A stretch of 64,000 nt of DNA, taken from positions 171,231-235,230 of the forward strand of contig JANXBW010000003.1 in the NCBI GenBank assembly GCA_025060325.1, in the 5' to 3' direction. Origin of the DNA: Thermoguttaceae bacterium (GTDB taxonomy: Bacteria; Planctomycetota; Planctomycetia; Pirellulales; Thermoguttaceae). The notes under the pieces are model-generated. The model made no database searches and had not been told where the DNA came from. It worked only from the letters and a program-made list of their open reading frames with translations. The translations under genes and the position numbers were made by a program. This document shows positions 26,500-37,451 of the stretch, in pieces (positions within the stretch are counted from its first letter, which is position 1; every line of letters starts with the position of its first letter).

Positions 26500-26889
26500 T
26501 TATACGCGACGACGCTTTTTCGGGCGGCACCCGTTGTGCGGAAGCGGAGTGACGTCTTCGATCGATTTAATAATCAGACCGGCAGTCTGCAGAGCAGTGA
26601 TAGCACTTTCCCGCCCACTGCCTGGCCCTTTGACCTTAACGTCGACTTCTTTGACGCCCATTTTCAGAGCCTTTTGGGCAGCCTGTTGGCCTGCCAACTG
26701 ACCTGCATAAGGAGTGCTCTTGCGGCTACCTTTAAATCCGCAGGTGCCGGCACTGGCGTAGCAAAGTACATCACCCTTCTGGTCCGTGATGGTGACGATT
26801 GTGTTGTTGAAAGTGGCCTTGATGTGGGCGATGCCGGAAGTTACGTGTCGCCGGATCTTCCGACGCTTGCCACCGCTATATTTCGCCAC
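26500..26889 (-). CDS. rpsK: 30S ribosomal protein S11
   Basis: 129 residues, normal length. Core motifs are [36 protein letters not shown] and the C-terminal [18 protein letters not shown], which reaches the platform next to the mRNA exit. Start is GTG after GAGGTGG. Follows rpsM by 218 bp. Confidence 0.97.
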   Translation of the reverse strand: MAKYSGGKRRKIRRHVTSGIAHIKATFNNTIVTITDQKGDVLCYASAGTCGFKGSRKSTPYAGQLAGQQAAQKALKMGVKEVDVKVKGPGSGRESAITALQTAGLIIKSIEDVTPLPHNGCRPKKRRRV

Positions 26890-27107
26890 GGCTTACCACC
26901 TCGCAAAATTGCATTCGGCAACCGATTTCTCGTCAACACTCAAATAGGCTGAACAACTAGCCCGAAAAACCCCGAGATCGTTTTGAGGGCGTTGGGGACT
27001 CCCAGTCGCAGAAAGCACTGAGGAAACAAAGACGGTTACCTGCCAAAACCGTTCCCGGTCGTGGTGCCAAGCCAAGCCCGACCAACGGCCAAAAAGCCCC
27101 GGGCATC

Positions 27108-27491
27108 TTACCGCAAGTCCTTGACGCCCTTCTTTCCGGCAACCGTCTTTTTAGGACCTTTCCGTGTTCGGGCGTTGGTACGGGTCCGCTGCCCCCGGAC
27201 GGGCAAGTTCTTACGATGCCTGATGCCCCGGTAGCAGTTTATGTCTTTCAGCCGCTGGATATCTTGGGCGACCTGCCGGCGAAGTGCACCCTCGACGACA
27301 TAATCTTTATCCAGGATGGCGGCCAATCGGCCTAACTCATCCTCCCGGAGGTCCTTCGCCTTCACCCGGGGATCGATGCCAGCTTTATGACAGAGCTCAC
27401 GCGCCACCGCCGGCCCCACCCCATAGAGGTAGGTCAGGGCATAGACGGTTTGCTTATCTCCTGGGATGTCAACGCCTAATAAACGCGGCAT
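27108..27491 (-). CDS. rpsM: 30S ribosomal protein S13
   Basis: 127 residues with the MPRLLGVDIPGDKQTVYALT opening, the helix-hairpin-helix GVGPAVARELCHKAGIDP, and the C-terminal RGIRHRKNLPVRGQRTRTNA tail that contacts the P-site tRNA. AGGAAG precedes the ATG. In the alpha operon, downstream of rpmJ with a 299-bp gap. Confidence 0.97.
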   Translation of the reverse strand: MPRLLGVDIPGDKQTVYALTYLYGVGPAVARELCHKAGIDPRVKAKDLREDELGRLAAILDKDYVVEGALRRQVAQDIQRLKDINCYRGIRHRKNLPVRGQRTRTNARTRKGPKKTVAGKKGVKDLR

Positions 27492-27790
27492 AGCGACTTC
27501 CTACTTAGTCCTCGTGTCTTTACGCAATTAACCAGCCAGCGCTTGTTATCTGGTTCAGGTGGTTTCCAAGCCAGGTTCCCGATCGCCATAGAGGTGAAAG
27601 CTACCCGCCAGCCAGGCACCGCTTCGAAGACCCCTCCCGAAACAAGAATTTTATGACTCCCCGTGGCCGGCCGGAAATTCACCTCCGAGCACAATCAAAC
27701 TGAACGCGCCAAGGCACGCCGATCAGCACCAAACTTAGTGCCAAATGGAACCAAAGCCTCTTCAAACCGGGGCGCGCCAGCTGAATAATC

Positions 27791-27904
27791 CTAACCTTGT
27801 CGCTGCTTATGCTTAGGATTTTGGCAGATGATGTAGATCCGCCCTTTTCGGCGGACAACTTTGCAATGAGCGCAGATCCTTTTGACGCTTGCCCTAACTT
27901 TCAT
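27791..27904 (-). CDS. rpmJ: 50S ribosomal protein L36
   Basis: A 37-residue gene, short enough to be easily overlooked. It opens [20 protein letters not shown] and ends with a Cys and a His in [12 protein letters not shown], giving the zinc-binding C-C-C-H form of L36. ATG at 27904, TAG stop. It sits between map and rpsM, its standard place before the alpha operon. A 247-bp gap separates it from map, where infA would be expected; no infA was found there. Confidence 0.95.
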   Translation of the reverse strand: MKVRASVKRICAHCKVVRRKGRIYIICQNPKHKQRQG

Positions 27905-28151
27905 GGATGTGGACCCTTAAACTCTAACCGCCCACACCGTCTGTCCCGGGGGGCTCCCAGGCGCGCAATTTCTTTCTCAAACTACTTCCAGCTTCTGCGA
28001 TCATTCCTCCAGCTCTTCTGGCACCCCCAGCACCCGAGCACGGACCATACTGCTCCTACGCACTTTTTACGCAAAGCTGCCACAAATTGGGCAACCTTTT
28101 TTCGGTCGCGGCAAGCGCGCCCTGCCAGGGTGGCTGGAAATGCCTCGACAT

Positions 28152-29015
28152 TCAGCTCGCCGCGGAATCCTCTCCCGGCGCTAAAATCGGACCCCTTTGG
28201 GCCGTGGACTCTGCCCCTTCCGCCGGCACAAAATCGAGTTCTCCCTGTGGCCCGGCAGTTAAAACCACCGGCCCATCCTTGGTAACGGCAATCGTATGCT
28301 CGAAATGCGCGCTTGGTAACCCGTCGGCAGTCACCTGCGTCCAATGGTCCGGCATCAGGCGGACGCGCTTCGTTCCCATATTGACCATTGGCTCGACGGC
28401 GATCACCAACCCCGGCTGGATGCGGAAGTCCCCCCGGCGGCGAAAACTTTCGCTCACGAAATTGGGGACTTGCGGCTCCTCATGCATCTGACGGCCAATT
28501 CCATGGCCAACAAAAGCCTCGACCACGGAAAACCCGTGGTCCCGGACATACGCCTCCATTTCGGCGGCCACCTCGCTCCAGTAGGACTTTTGGCCAAGAA
28601 GCCCGATCGCAAGCAAAAGTGCACCACGAGTTACTACCACGAGCTGTCGGACGCGATCGGGCACCGGCTCGATGATAAAAGTGGCCGCTGCATCGCCGCA
28701 CCAACCCCCGCTTCGGCAACCGGTGTCAATGCTAACGATGTCGCCCGGCTGGAGCCGTCGCGGTCCGGGAATCCCGTGCACCACCTCCTCGTTGACCGAA
28801 ATGCAAGTTACCGCCGGATAGGGGACCTTCCCGGGGACCCCTTTAAAAAGCGGCTGAACCCCTTTGGCGGCAAAGAATTCTTCTACGGCCCGATCAATCT
28901 CGGCGGTGGTAACGCCCGGCCTTACCATACTTTTGGCCAAGGCCAGCGCCTGCCAAACGACAAGCCCGGCCTTGCGCATTGCCGCGATTTCCTTGGGGGT
29001 TCGGAGCGTTACCAC
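28152..29015 (-). CDS. map: type I methionine aminopeptidase
   Basis: 287 residues; removes the initiator methionine from new proteins in the cytoplasm. The five metal ligands of the family can be placed: Asp in SIDTGCR, Asp in CGDAAATF, His in GHGIGRQMHEEP, Glu in AVEPMVNMG and Glu in HFEHTIAV. The C-terminus has about 30 extra residues beyond the core. Start is GTG with GGAG about 10 bases upstream. It lies between adk and rpmJ, a common arrangement with secY. Confidence 0.95.
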   Translation of the reverse strand: MVTLRTPKEIAAMRKAGLVVWQALALAKSMVRPGVTTAEIDRAVEEFFAAKGVQPLFKGVPGKVPYPAVTCISVNEEVVHGIPGPRRLQPGDIVSIDTGCRSGGWCGDAAATFIIEPVPDRVRQLVVVTRGALLLAIGLLGQKSYWSEVAAEMEAYVRDHGFSVVEAFVGHGIGRQMHEEPQVPNFVSESFRRRGDFRIQPGLVIAVEPMVNMGTKRVRLMPDHWTQVTADGLPSAHFEHTIAVTKDGPVVLTAGPQGELDFVPAEGAESTAQRGPILAPGEDSAAS

Positions 29016-29099
29016 ACCCCGCCAACTCCAGCATGGGGCAAGCCAAGCTAACCAGCGGGAGGGGCAAATCTCAGGGCGGTCCGCCGGCCCGGGGCTCTC

Positions 29100-29669
29100 C
29101 TAGCGGTTCTTTGCCGCCACTGCCTCCAAAACGCCGATAATCCGCTCAAATACTTCGTCCACCGTCCCTACGCCGTCCACCGAGCGCAACAGCCCCGTCT
29201 TACCGTAATAATCCAAAAGCGGCTTAGTTTGGTTGCGGTAAGCCACCAACCGTTGACGAATAACTTCCGGCGAGTCGTCGGCTCGCCCCCGGCCAGCCAA
29301 CCGCCGAAACAGCTCTTCCTCAGGCACCTGCAATTCCAGAACCACATCCAGTGGTGTGCCCCGGGCGGCAAGCATTTGGTCCAAAGCTTCCGCCTGAGGA
29401 ATGGTCCGGGGGAAACCATCAAGCAAAAAGCCCCGCGAACAATCTGGTTGACTTAGTCTTTCCTCAACGATTGCCAAAATGATGTCATCCGGGACCAATT
29501 GGCCCCGAGACATATACTCGTCGGCCTTGCGACCGATCTCCGTCTGCGCATCCCGCGCCGCCCGAAGCATATCGCCTGTGGACAAATGGACTACGTTATA
29601 ACGCTGGATAATCAGGGCTGCTTGAGTACCTTTCCCTGCTCCGGGCGGACCAATGAATACTAATCGCAT
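29100..29669 (-). CDS. adk: adenylate kinase, short-LID form
   Basis: 189 residues; converts ATP plus AMP into two ADP. The P-loop is FIGPPGAGKGTQ, the AMP site has VHLSTGDMLRAA, and GFLLDGFPRTIPQ follows. The LID is short (RLAGRGRADDSPE), without the zinc-binding long LID. The ATG at 29669 has GAGGAGT upstream and matches the family N-terminus MRLVFIGPP. Directly downstream of secY. Confidence 0.96.
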   Translation of the reverse strand: MRLVFIGPPGAGKGTQAALIIQRYNVVHLSTGDMLRAARDAQTEIGRKADEYMSRGQLVPDDIILAIVEERLSQPDCSRGFLLDGFPRTIPQAEALDQMLAARGTPLDVVLELQVPEEELFRRLAGRGRADDSPEVIRQRLVAYRNQTKPLLDYYGKTGLLRSVDGVGTVDEVFERIIGVLEAVAAKNR

Positions 29670-29704
29670 ACGGCTGACTCCTCGGTGCAATGACCCGCCC
29701 AGCT

Positions 29705-31066
<1,362 letters not shown>

Positions 31067-31248
31067 CGCCGGTGGTCCTTAATCCGAGCGAATGCCGAAA
31101 GCCCCGGCTTGGCTTCGGCTGGGCCTAATAGATTTGGCCAATATCCCTTCCCGGGGAGCATCCCGCTGTGGACTACAACTTGCCAATTCACGCCCCAACC
31201 AATCGGCTGCAAGCTGTTTATCTCACCAAGCAGTAAAGTGAGCACTGT

Positions 31249-31767
31249 TTAGGCCTTCGCAGCTCCCACCGTGCGAGAAGCCTTGGTCTTTTTCGACTTG
31301 TTCTTGGGGACGGGCTTCTTGCCGGGGAGGAGAATCACCTGACCGCCGGCCTTGGTGATTTTTTCTTTGGCGCTTGCGCTAAAGCGATGGGCCGCCACCT
31401 TCAGTGGTTTTGTCAACTCGCCGTCACCAAGTACCTTGAGGATGTCGTGATTCTCTTTGACAATACCCCGCTCCCGCAGCACCGTGGGGTTAACTTCCTC
31501 GCCCGGCTCGAAGTACTTTTCCAGCACTCCCACGTTGACGTTGGCCACCACGTCCGCGAAGCGGTTATGGAAACCGCGTTTTGGAATGCGGCGGATGAGC
31601 GGCATCTGGCCACCTTCGAAGCCCATCCGCAGTGACCAACCACTTCGAGAGGCCTGGCCTTTGTGGCCCCGGCCGGCTGTCCGACCATGTCCGGAGCCGA
31701 CACCGCGACCGACACGCTTCGGTTTGCGATGCCGCGTTACTCCCCGATGAACATCACTCAGATTCAT
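31249..31767 (-). CDS. rplO: 50S ribosomal protein L15
   Basis: 172 residues with the glycine-rich N-terminal segment RVGRGVGSGHGRTAGRGHKG and the core FEGGQMPLIRRIPKRGF. The C-terminus has an extra Lys/Ala tail (KNKSKKTKASRTVGAAKA). Its ATG overlaps the rpsE stop by 4 bases (ATGA). rpmD, which normally lies between rpsE and rplO, is absent. Confidence 0.96.
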   Translation of the reverse strand: MNLSDVHRGVTRHRKPKRVGRGVGSGHGRTAGRGHKGQASRSGWSLRMGFEGGQMPLIRRIPKRGFHNRFADVVANVNVGVLEKYFEPGEEVNPTVLRERGIVKENHDILKVLGDGELTKPLKVAAHRFSASAKEKITKAGGQVILLPGKKPVPKNKSKKTKASRTVGAAKA

Positions 31768-32252
31768 GAGAGCGGAACTCCTCGTAGTCGCTCAGTGTCC
31801 GCCTTGTTACGGCACTGCTGCAAGGCCAGAATGGTCGCCTTGACCAAATTGAGCGGGTTATGAGAGCGGAAGCTTTTGGTCAGGATGTCCGTGATGCCGG
31901 CAGCTTCGCACACAGCTCGGACCGCCATGCCCGCGATAATGCCCGTGCCAGGGCGGGCAGGGATTAATACCACCTTCGATGATTCGTATTCGCCCCAAAC
32001 TTCGTGGGGAATTGTTCCCCCTTCCAGCTGAATCTTGACCATGTTGCGTTGGGCCGCCTTAATGGCTTTTTCCACTGCCGGCGGGACCTCGTTGGCTTTC
32101 CCGTAGCCCCATCCCACTCGACCTTGTCGGTCACCGACGACCACAAGCGCAGTAAAGCTGAAGCGCCGCCCACCTTTGATGACGGCGGCACAACGGCGGA
32201 TTTGGATTACCTTTTCAACTAGTTGACCAGCTACTGCTTGATCCGTGGACAT
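31764..32252 (-). CDS. rpsE: 30S ribosomal protein S5
   Basis: 162 residues. Motifs are KVIQIRRCAAVIKGGRRFSF, GYGKANEVPPAVEKAI and PARPGTGIIAGMAVRAVCEA. S5 helps maintain decoding fidelity. GAGGTGAC precedes the ATG. Stop overlaps the rplO start; a 280-bp gap separates it from rplR. Confidence 0.97.
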   Translation of the reverse strand: MSTDQAVAGQLVEKVIQIRRCAAVIKGGRRFSFTALVVVGDRQGRVGWGYGKANEVPPAVEKAIKAAQRNMVKIQLEGGTIPHEVWGEYESSKVVLIPARPGTGIIAGMAVRAVCEAAGITDILTKSFRSHNPLNLVKATILALQQCRNKADTERLRGVPLS

Positions 32253-32532
32253 AATGAGCTGTCACCTCGCCTTCAGCTTGGGTTCCCAAAAAGCCCCTTA
32301 GGCTGAGCCGATCTGGAAGCCCCGCAGCATGCAGTCGGCACAATGAAAGCCCTGCTGGCTTATGCCCGCAGGCAGCGGCCCTTCTTATGACCAACGGGGC
32401 CCCGTCCATTGAGCTAGCATTCTTGGGCGGCAAAGTACGATCCGACGGACCGCGGTGGAAATCCCTAGAACTCTCACCACTGAAGTCGCAGTTCCCCTTC
32501 CCGGCAGCAACGGGACCGAGATCAATACGCGG

Positions 32533-33030
32533 TTATTTTCCGCCGGACTTCTTCTTGCCCGCCTGAGCAGTTGCCGCGGCGGCCTTTTGGACTTTTTCAG
32601 CCTTTGGCTTCTTTTCTGCCGGGGGCTTTTCCACAACTTCCTCAGGAGCCTTCTTCGGACCAAGGTCAAGCCCGGCGTCGCGAGCCGCGTCGGCCAGGGC
32701 GGCCACTCGGCCATGATACTTGTAACGTCCCCGGTCAAAGACGACCTGCTTAATCCCCGCGGCCAGAGCCCGTTCCGCGATGGCCTTGCCTACGAGCTTG
32801 GCTGCCTCGACATCTCCCCCGTGCTTGCGATCGCCGAGGATTTCCTTCTCCAAAGTACTTGCTGCAGCGAGGGTCCGGCCAGTGGTGTCGTCGATGACCT
32901 GAGCATAAATATGCTTGTGACTCCGAAAGACACTTAGTCGGGGCCGGCTAGAGACCCTCTTGATCTTATTGCGAACACGAAAACAACGGCGCTGCCGCTG
33001 ACGGTTAAGTTCTTTTTGTTTGTTGGCCAC
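32533..33030 (-). CDS. rplR: 50S ribosomal protein L18 with charged C-terminal tail
   Basis: 165 residues, about 45 longer than usual. The 5S-rRNA-binding core is standard ([38 protein letters not shown]). The extra C-terminus is Lys/Glu/Pro/Ala-rich ([20 protein letters not shown]), probably disordered. GTG start with a weak binding site. Confidence 0.95.
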   Translation of the reverse strand: MANKQKELNRQRQRRCFRVRNKIKRVSSRPRLSVFRSHKHIYAQVIDDTTGRTLAAASTLEKEILGDRKHGGDVEAAKLVGKAIAERALAAGIKQVVFDRGRYKYHGRVAALADAARDAGLDLGPKKAPEEVVEKPPAEKKPKAEKVQKAAAATAQAGKKKSGGK

Positions 33031-33357
33031 TTTTGTCCACCCAGTTGCCGATTGTTCTCACATCCCGGAGCCGTTTCCACCTACCGTCCCGCACAAATCC
33101 TTGGTCCAACGCAGGGGAGTACGGCCTCCTCCAGCAACCACACATCCTATGGACTAATATCCGGGGATGGACCGGCGGAAGCCATATCCGTCCGCTTGAA
33201 AAAACCAGTGCGAAGCTTGCAAGTACCCGAATTTGGCCGCGCTCAACTTTTTAATTGTGGACTCAGCAAGCACAAATCAGGGTGCCGAAAGTTATCATCC
33301 GTGGTTTGGTGAGCCGCCAACAAAATTCCAACCGAAGTACCCGGTAACGCCCCGGGA
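33031..33357. other. 327-bp gap between rplF and rplR
   Basis: No gene, hairpin or other element could be supported on either strand. This is the longest spacer inside the spc operon. Confidence 0.4.
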
Positions 33358-33906
33358 CTACTTCTTGCCGACGCCTTTGCGCTCTTTGATGCGGACGACT
33401 TCGCCTACATACCGCAAGCCCTTGCCCAGATAAGGATCGGCTTTGCGGATAGCGCGAATCTCCGCCGCAAACTCGCCTACACGTTGTTTATCAATTCCCC
33501 AAATGCGGATATGCTGCTGGTCCGGGCAAGTAACCTTCAGGTCCGGCGGTATGGGGATGTGCACCTCGTGAGCAAATCCCACGCGGAGGTGTAGTTCCTT
33601 GCCCACGATTGCCGCGATGTAACCCACCCCGGTGATTTCCAACTGCTTTTCGTAACCTTGGGTGACACCGATCACCATGTTTTGAATCAGGGCACGCGTC
33701 AGGCCATGGTAGGCCTTTGTCCACCTGGTCTCCACGGCGGGTTTGACCCGGATGACGCGGGCCTGAGGGTCAAATTCCACCGCTACTTCCGGACGATGTT
33801 GATAAGAGAGCTTCCCCAAAGGTCCCTGGACCTCCACCGTCCGGTCGGTGATGGTGACCTGAACGTTTGCCGGAACTGGAATAGGCTTTTTACCGATTCG
33901 CGACAT
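33358..33906 (-). CDS. rplF: 50S ribosomal protein L6
   Basis: 182 residues, normal length. The MSRIGKKPIPVPANVQVTI opening and the second-domain segment ADPYLGKGLRYVGEVVRIKE are clear. It sits next to the factor-binding site of the large subunit. AAAGGAT precedes the ATG. Confidence 0.97.
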   Translation of the reverse strand: MSRIGKKPIPVPANVQVTITDRTVEVQGPLGKLSYQHRPEVAVEFDPQARVIRVKPAVETRWTKAYHGLTRALIQNMVIGVTQGYEKQLEITGVGYIAAIVGKELHLRVGFAHEVHIPIPPDLKVTCPDQQHIRIWGIDKQRVGEFAAEIRAIRKADPYLGKGLRYVGEVVRIKERKGVGKK

Positions 33907-34097
33907 TGCCGTTTTATCCTTTTGGCCCAGCTTTTGCTCGACCCTCCCGGGCTTGCCGCGGAGGCTTCCAGCCGAAATTGGGGGGTTGCGCTGCGCCTTA
34001 AGCGAAGATTCTTATTAGCCAATACTTTCGCGACGTCCGCCGAAATATCACGGGGCGCCGCTTCGATGTGAGCCGGGTGGCCGTAGCAGGATCGTTC

Positions 34098-34493
34098 TTA
34101 CCACACTTTGCAGATGATCTCGCCTCCTAGCTTGCGCTGGCGAGCTTCTCGATCACTCATCAGCCCGCGGCTTGTGCTCAGGATGTAAATCCCCAGGCCA
34201 TTCAGAACTGGCTTCAGTTTTTGATATCCACAATAGATCCGTCGACCGGGGGTACTCACCCGCTCGATGTGCCGGATTACCCGCTCGCCATTGGGACCGT
34301 ACTTGAGGTAAATCCGCAGGTTCTTACCCGGTCCGGCGTCGATTTCCTCAAAGTCCCAAATGTATCCTTCCCGTTTGAGCACTTCGGCTACGCCCCGCTT
34401 AAATTTGGAACTGGGAAGATCGACATAAGGATGCTCCACGCGGACCGCGTTGCGGATTCGGGTCAGCATGTCGGCGATAGGGTCTGTCATCAT
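34098..34493 (-). CDS. rpsH: 30S ribosomal protein S8
   Basis: 131 residues. DPIADMLTRIRNAVRV at the N-terminus and STSRGLMSDREARQRKLGGE at the C-terminus mark the family. S8 is a primary 16S-binding protein and often the repressor of the spc operon. Starts ATG-ATG; the first is used here. Confidence 0.97.
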   Translation of the reverse strand: MMTDPIADMLTRIRNAVRVEHPYVDLPSSKFKRGVAEVLKREGYIWDFEEIDAGPGKNLRIYLKYGPNGERVIRHIERVSTPGRRIYCGYQKLKPVLNGLGIYILSTSRGLMSDREARQRKLGGEIICKVW

Positions 34494-34509
34494 AACCGCT
34501 CAGGTCCCT

Positions 34510-34695
34510 TTACCAACTCGCCTTACGTACACCAGGAATCAGTCCCCAATCAGCCAGCTTCCGCAGGCAGATTCGGCACACACCAAACTTGCGGTAGAAC
34601 CCCCGTGGTCTGCCGCAGAGCCGACACCGATTCCGTCGCCGAACGGCGAACTTCGGCTCCCGCATCGCTTTGACAATTTTCGCCTTAGTGGCCAT
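34510..34695 (-). CDS. rpsN: 30S ribosomal protein S14, zinc-binding type Z
   Basis: 61 residues, the short form with two CxxC pairs ([20 protein letters not shown]), so one structural zinc. ATG with AAAGGT upstream. It sits between rplE and rpsH as usual. Confidence 0.97.
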   Translation of the reverse strand: MATKAKIVKAMREPKFAVRRRNRCRLCGRPRGFYRKFGVCRICLRKLADWGLIPGVRKASW

Positions 34696-34725
34696 TGTCG
34701 AAAGACCTTTGACTAACCGTGAAGC

Positions 34726-35271
34726 CTAGCCTGCCCGGAAAGGCATCCCCAGAAGCTGAAGCAAAAGCCTCGCCTCCTCGTCACTTTCGGTAGTAGTGAC
34801 GATAGTGATATTCATTCCCTGCGGCCGCGAGTAACGGTCCGGATTAAGTTCCGGAAAGACAAACTGCTCGGAAAGCCCCAAGTTGTAGTTTCCGTGACCG
34901 TCGAAGGCCTTCGGATTAAGCCCGCGGAAGTCGCGAACTCGCGGCAAGGCCAGGGAAATCAACCGATCGAGGAATTCGTACATCCGGCGACGCCGCAAAG
35001 TCACCATGCAGCCGATGGCCATTCCCCGACGCACCCTAAAGCCGGCCACCGATTTTCGTGCCCGCGTGACCACCGGCTTCTGCCCGGTAATGAGGCTGAG
35101 GGCATCCACAGCCTCCTCCAGGTACTTCTTATCCTGAAGGGCTTTACCCACGCCCATGTTGACAACAATCTTCTCCAGCCGCGGCAGCGATAGGGGATTC
35201 TTCCGCCCCAATCGCTTCGCCAGCTCGGGCACAATCTCCCGTTGATAACGTTCCTGTAACCGAGGGATCAT
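34726..35271 (-). CDS. rplE: 50S ribosomal protein L5
   Basis: 181 residues; binds 5S rRNA. The KIVVNMGVGKALQDKKYLEE and QKPVVTRARKSVAGFRVRRG segments and the C-terminal EARLLLQLLGMPFR are family marks. The ATG overlaps the rplX stop by 4 bases (ATGA), indicating translational coupling. Confidence 0.97.
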   Translation of the reverse strand: MIPRLQERYQREIVPELAKRLGRKNPLSLPRLEKIVVNMGVGKALQDKKYLEEAVDALSLITGQKPVVTRARKSVAGFRVRRGMAIGCMVTLRRRRMYEFLDRLISLALPRVRDFRGLNPKAFDGHGNYNLGLSEQFVFPELNPDRYSRPQGMNITIVTTTESDEEARLLLQLLGMPFRAG

Positions 35272-35636
35272 GACGCCTTCGCCTCAATCTGAGCGTAACG
35301 CTTTCGTGGTGGGGCGATGCGGCCGATTTCAGCACCACACTTCTTACAAACGCGGACCTTGCTCCCATCCTCCAGATACTTGGCTCCCGTGCGGGTAGCC
35401 CGACCACAAGATGTACACACCAAAAGCACATTCGACCAGTGGATGGGCATCTCGATTTCGATTCGCCCGCCCTGGGGGTGTTTCCGGCTACGGCGCAAAT
35501 GCTTAATGGCTTTGTTGATGCCCTCGACCACCAGTTTTTGGTTCTTGCGGTCGACGCGGAGGACGCGCCCCCGTTTGCCGCGGTCTTCGCCGGCGATTAC
35601 CTCAACGATGTCATCGCGGCGGATATGCATTGCCAT
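35268..35636 (-). CDS. rplX: 50S ribosomal protein L24
   Basis: 122 residues. The KOW motif (IRRDDIVEVIAGEDRGKRGR) is at the N-terminus. Two CxxC pairs (CTSC and CKKC) form a zinc ribbon near the C-terminus. A first assembly protein of the large subunit near the exit tunnel. Stop overlaps the rplE start. Confidence 0.96.
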   Translation of the reverse strand: MAMHIRRDDIVEVIAGEDRGKRGRVLRVDRKNQKLVVEGINKAIKHLRRSRKHPQGGRIEIEMPIHWSNVLLVCTSCGRATRTGAKYLEDGSKVRVCKKCGAEIGRIAPPRKRYAQIEAKAS

Positions 35637-35677
35637 TGCTCAAGTCTCCGTGAACTCTCAGGCCCCAGTCCCTTCCC

Positions 35678-36046
35678 TCAGACCACCTCGCTCGCTAAGC
35701 TGACAATTTTCATGAAGTTTCGTTCACGTAGTTCCCGCGCTACAGCCCCGAAGATTCGTGTCCCTTTGGGATTGCGCTCCTGGTCGATAATGACAGCTGC
35801 GTTGCTATCAAATCGCACATAGCTTCCGTCCTCCCGGCGGGTTGGCTGTTTGGTGCGGACCACTACCGCTCGCACTACCGCCCCCTTTTTGAAGTCGCTG
35901 CCGGGAATCACGCTCTTGACGCTACAGACGATGATATCCCCGACGCGAGCATACCGCCGCCGAGAACCACCCAAGACCTTAATACACATCAACTCACGAA
36001 CACCGGTATTGTCAGCAACTTGAAGGCGCGTCTGCGTCTGAATCAT
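35678..36046 (-). CDS. rplN: 50S ribosomal protein L14
   Basis: 122 residues. [20 protein letters not shown] at the N-terminus and the conserved [15 protein letters not shown] and [20 protein letters not shown] segments are present. Lies at the intersubunit bridge. It is separated from rpsQ by 202 bp. Confidence 0.97.
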   Translation of the reverse strand: MIQTQTRLQVADNTGVRELMCIKVLGGSRRRYARVGDIIVCSVKSVIPGSDFKKGAVVRAVVVRTKQPTRREDGSYVRFDSNAAVIIDQERNPKGTRIFGAVARELRERNFMKIVSLASEVV

Positions 36047-36248
36047 GGCCTAACCACCCGCCCGTTCCGTAAAAAAGCCGCTTATTTCCACCAAGAAAAT
36101 CGATGGGCTTTGTTGGAATTTGGGGGTCCGTGTTTCCCGGAGCTCCAGTGCCGGCTCCACGAAACCAACCGCCTGCCAGGCGAAGATCTGCGGAATACTT
36201 ATTCAAAAACGCTCCGGCCTGATCGGAGCCCCAAGCAATCGCCAGAAC

Positions 36249-36611
36249 CTAAGCTCCGGGTGGAGCTGGTCCGGCAGAAGCGGGAGACGATCCTTGCGCT
36301 TGTTGACCTGCCTGGGGCAACACGTCCATGTCCGATGTTTCCGTCTGGAGCGCTTCTCTTGCCGCTACATCCAGTCGAGTAATTACCCGGACCAGCCGCC
36401 ACCGTTTTAAACGCGACAACGGCCGAGATTCGATAATCTCCACCGTATCGCCAACGTGAGACTCGTTGTTTTCGTCGTGGACGTAACAAACGGTTTGCTT
36501 ACGGATGTACTTCCCGTACCGCGGGTGCTTCGCCAATCGGGGCACCTCCACCCGCCGGGTCTTGTTCATCCGATCGCTTGTGACAATTCCAATTAAGCGT
36601 TTCCTCGGCAT
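36249..36611 (-). CDS. rpsQ: 30S ribosomal protein S17 with C-terminal extension
   Basis: 120 residues against the usual 80-90. The core is standard (IGIVTSDRMNKTRRVEVPRL, VGDTVEIIESRPLSRLKRWR). About 30 extra residues follow, rich in Gln, Pro and Ala (QAGQQAQGSSPASAGPAPPG), likely disordered. A strong GGAGGAATTAGAGGG site precedes the ATG. Confidence 0.95.
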   Translation of the reverse strand: MPRKRLIGIVTSDRMNKTRRVEVPRLAKHPRYGKYIRKQTVCYVHDENNESHVGDTVEIIESRPLSRLKRWRLVRVITRLDVAAREALQTETSDMDVLPQAGQQAQGSSPASAGPAPPGA

Positions 36612-36685
36612 CCCTCTAATTCCTCCGGCAGGGACCGCTCAGCCGGCCCAAATAATCCACACCCCACACGTTCGCCAGCCTGAGG

Positions 36686-36907
36686 CTATTTCGTGCTCTG
36701 TGCTCCTGCTGCCTGCTGCTGCCGTTTTCGCTCGTTTTGAATGGTCAAAATCCTGGCGATGAGCCGCCGATGCTTGCGAAGCTCGCTGGGCGCATCTAAT
36801 CGCTCCGTCTGAGCCTGAACGCGCAAGCGAAAGAGTGCTTCCCGCGTTTCCTTCAGCACCTGAGCTAGCTGCTCGTCGCTCATTTGTCGAAGTTCGCTTA
36901 CCTTCAT
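36686..36907 (-). CDS. rpmC: 50S ribosomal protein L29
   Basis: 73 residues. The two-helix fold is evident from ELRQMSDEQLAQVLKETREA and RKHRRLIARILTIQNERKRQ. Located at the exit tunnel, a docking site for nascent-chain factors. ATG with GAGGGT upstream. Between rplP and rpsQ as usual. Confidence 0.96.
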   Translation of the reverse strand: MKVSELRQMSDEQLAQVLKETREALFRLRVQAQTERLDAPSELRKHRRLIARILTIQNERKRQQQAAGAQSTK

Positions 36908-37034
36908 TGCTGCCTGTACCCTCAGGCGAAAGCTGCTTTAGAACTGGCCCCTGTTGGCAAATTTGTATTTAAGATTTGGAAGGTAGTGGCTTTGCCCCAG
37001 CCAGGTACACAGTCCCGACTGAACGGCACGCCGA

Positions 37035-37451
37035 TCACATGGGCTGCCGCCGAATAAAGCGGACCTTCACCGGCAGCTTGTGGGCCAAGCGGCTAAAGCA
37101 GAGCTTGGCTGCCTCTTCGGTCACACCGCCAATCTCAAAGAGGACTGTTCCCGGCTTGACAACTGCCGCCCAATACTCCGGCTCCCCTTTACCCTTACCC
37201 ATCCGGGTTTCTAAGGGCTTTGCCGTAATGGGTTTGTGGGGGAAGATGCGGATGTACAGTCTCCCTTCGTTTCGCAGATATTGCTGGGCGGCGATACGGC
37301 CGGCCTCGATCGTCTGAGCGCTAATCCATCCACCCTGGACCGCCTGCAGACCGTAATCGCCAAAGACGACTCGGTTGCCCTGTGTGGCCTTACCTCTTAT
37401 ACGTCCTCTTTGGGCCTTTCGGAACTTTACCCGCTTGGGCATCATCGCCAT
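37035..37451 (-). CDS. rplP: 50S ribosomal protein L16
   Basis: 138 residues. [20 protein letters not shown] opens the family core; the loop GRMGKGKG-type region is represented by [21 protein letters not shown]16 contacts A-site tRNA. The ATG at 37451 has GGAGAGGA upstream; two later ATGs are alternatives. The start lies 62 bases inside the end of rpsC in a different frame. Confidence 0.95.
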   Translation of the reverse strand: MAMMPKRVKFRKAQRGRIRGKATQGNRVVFGDYGLQAVQGGWISAQTIEAGRIAAQQYLRNEGRLYIRIFPHKPITAKPLETRMGKGKGEPEYWAAVVKPGTVLFEIGGVTEEAAKLCFSRLAHKLPVKVRFIRRQPM

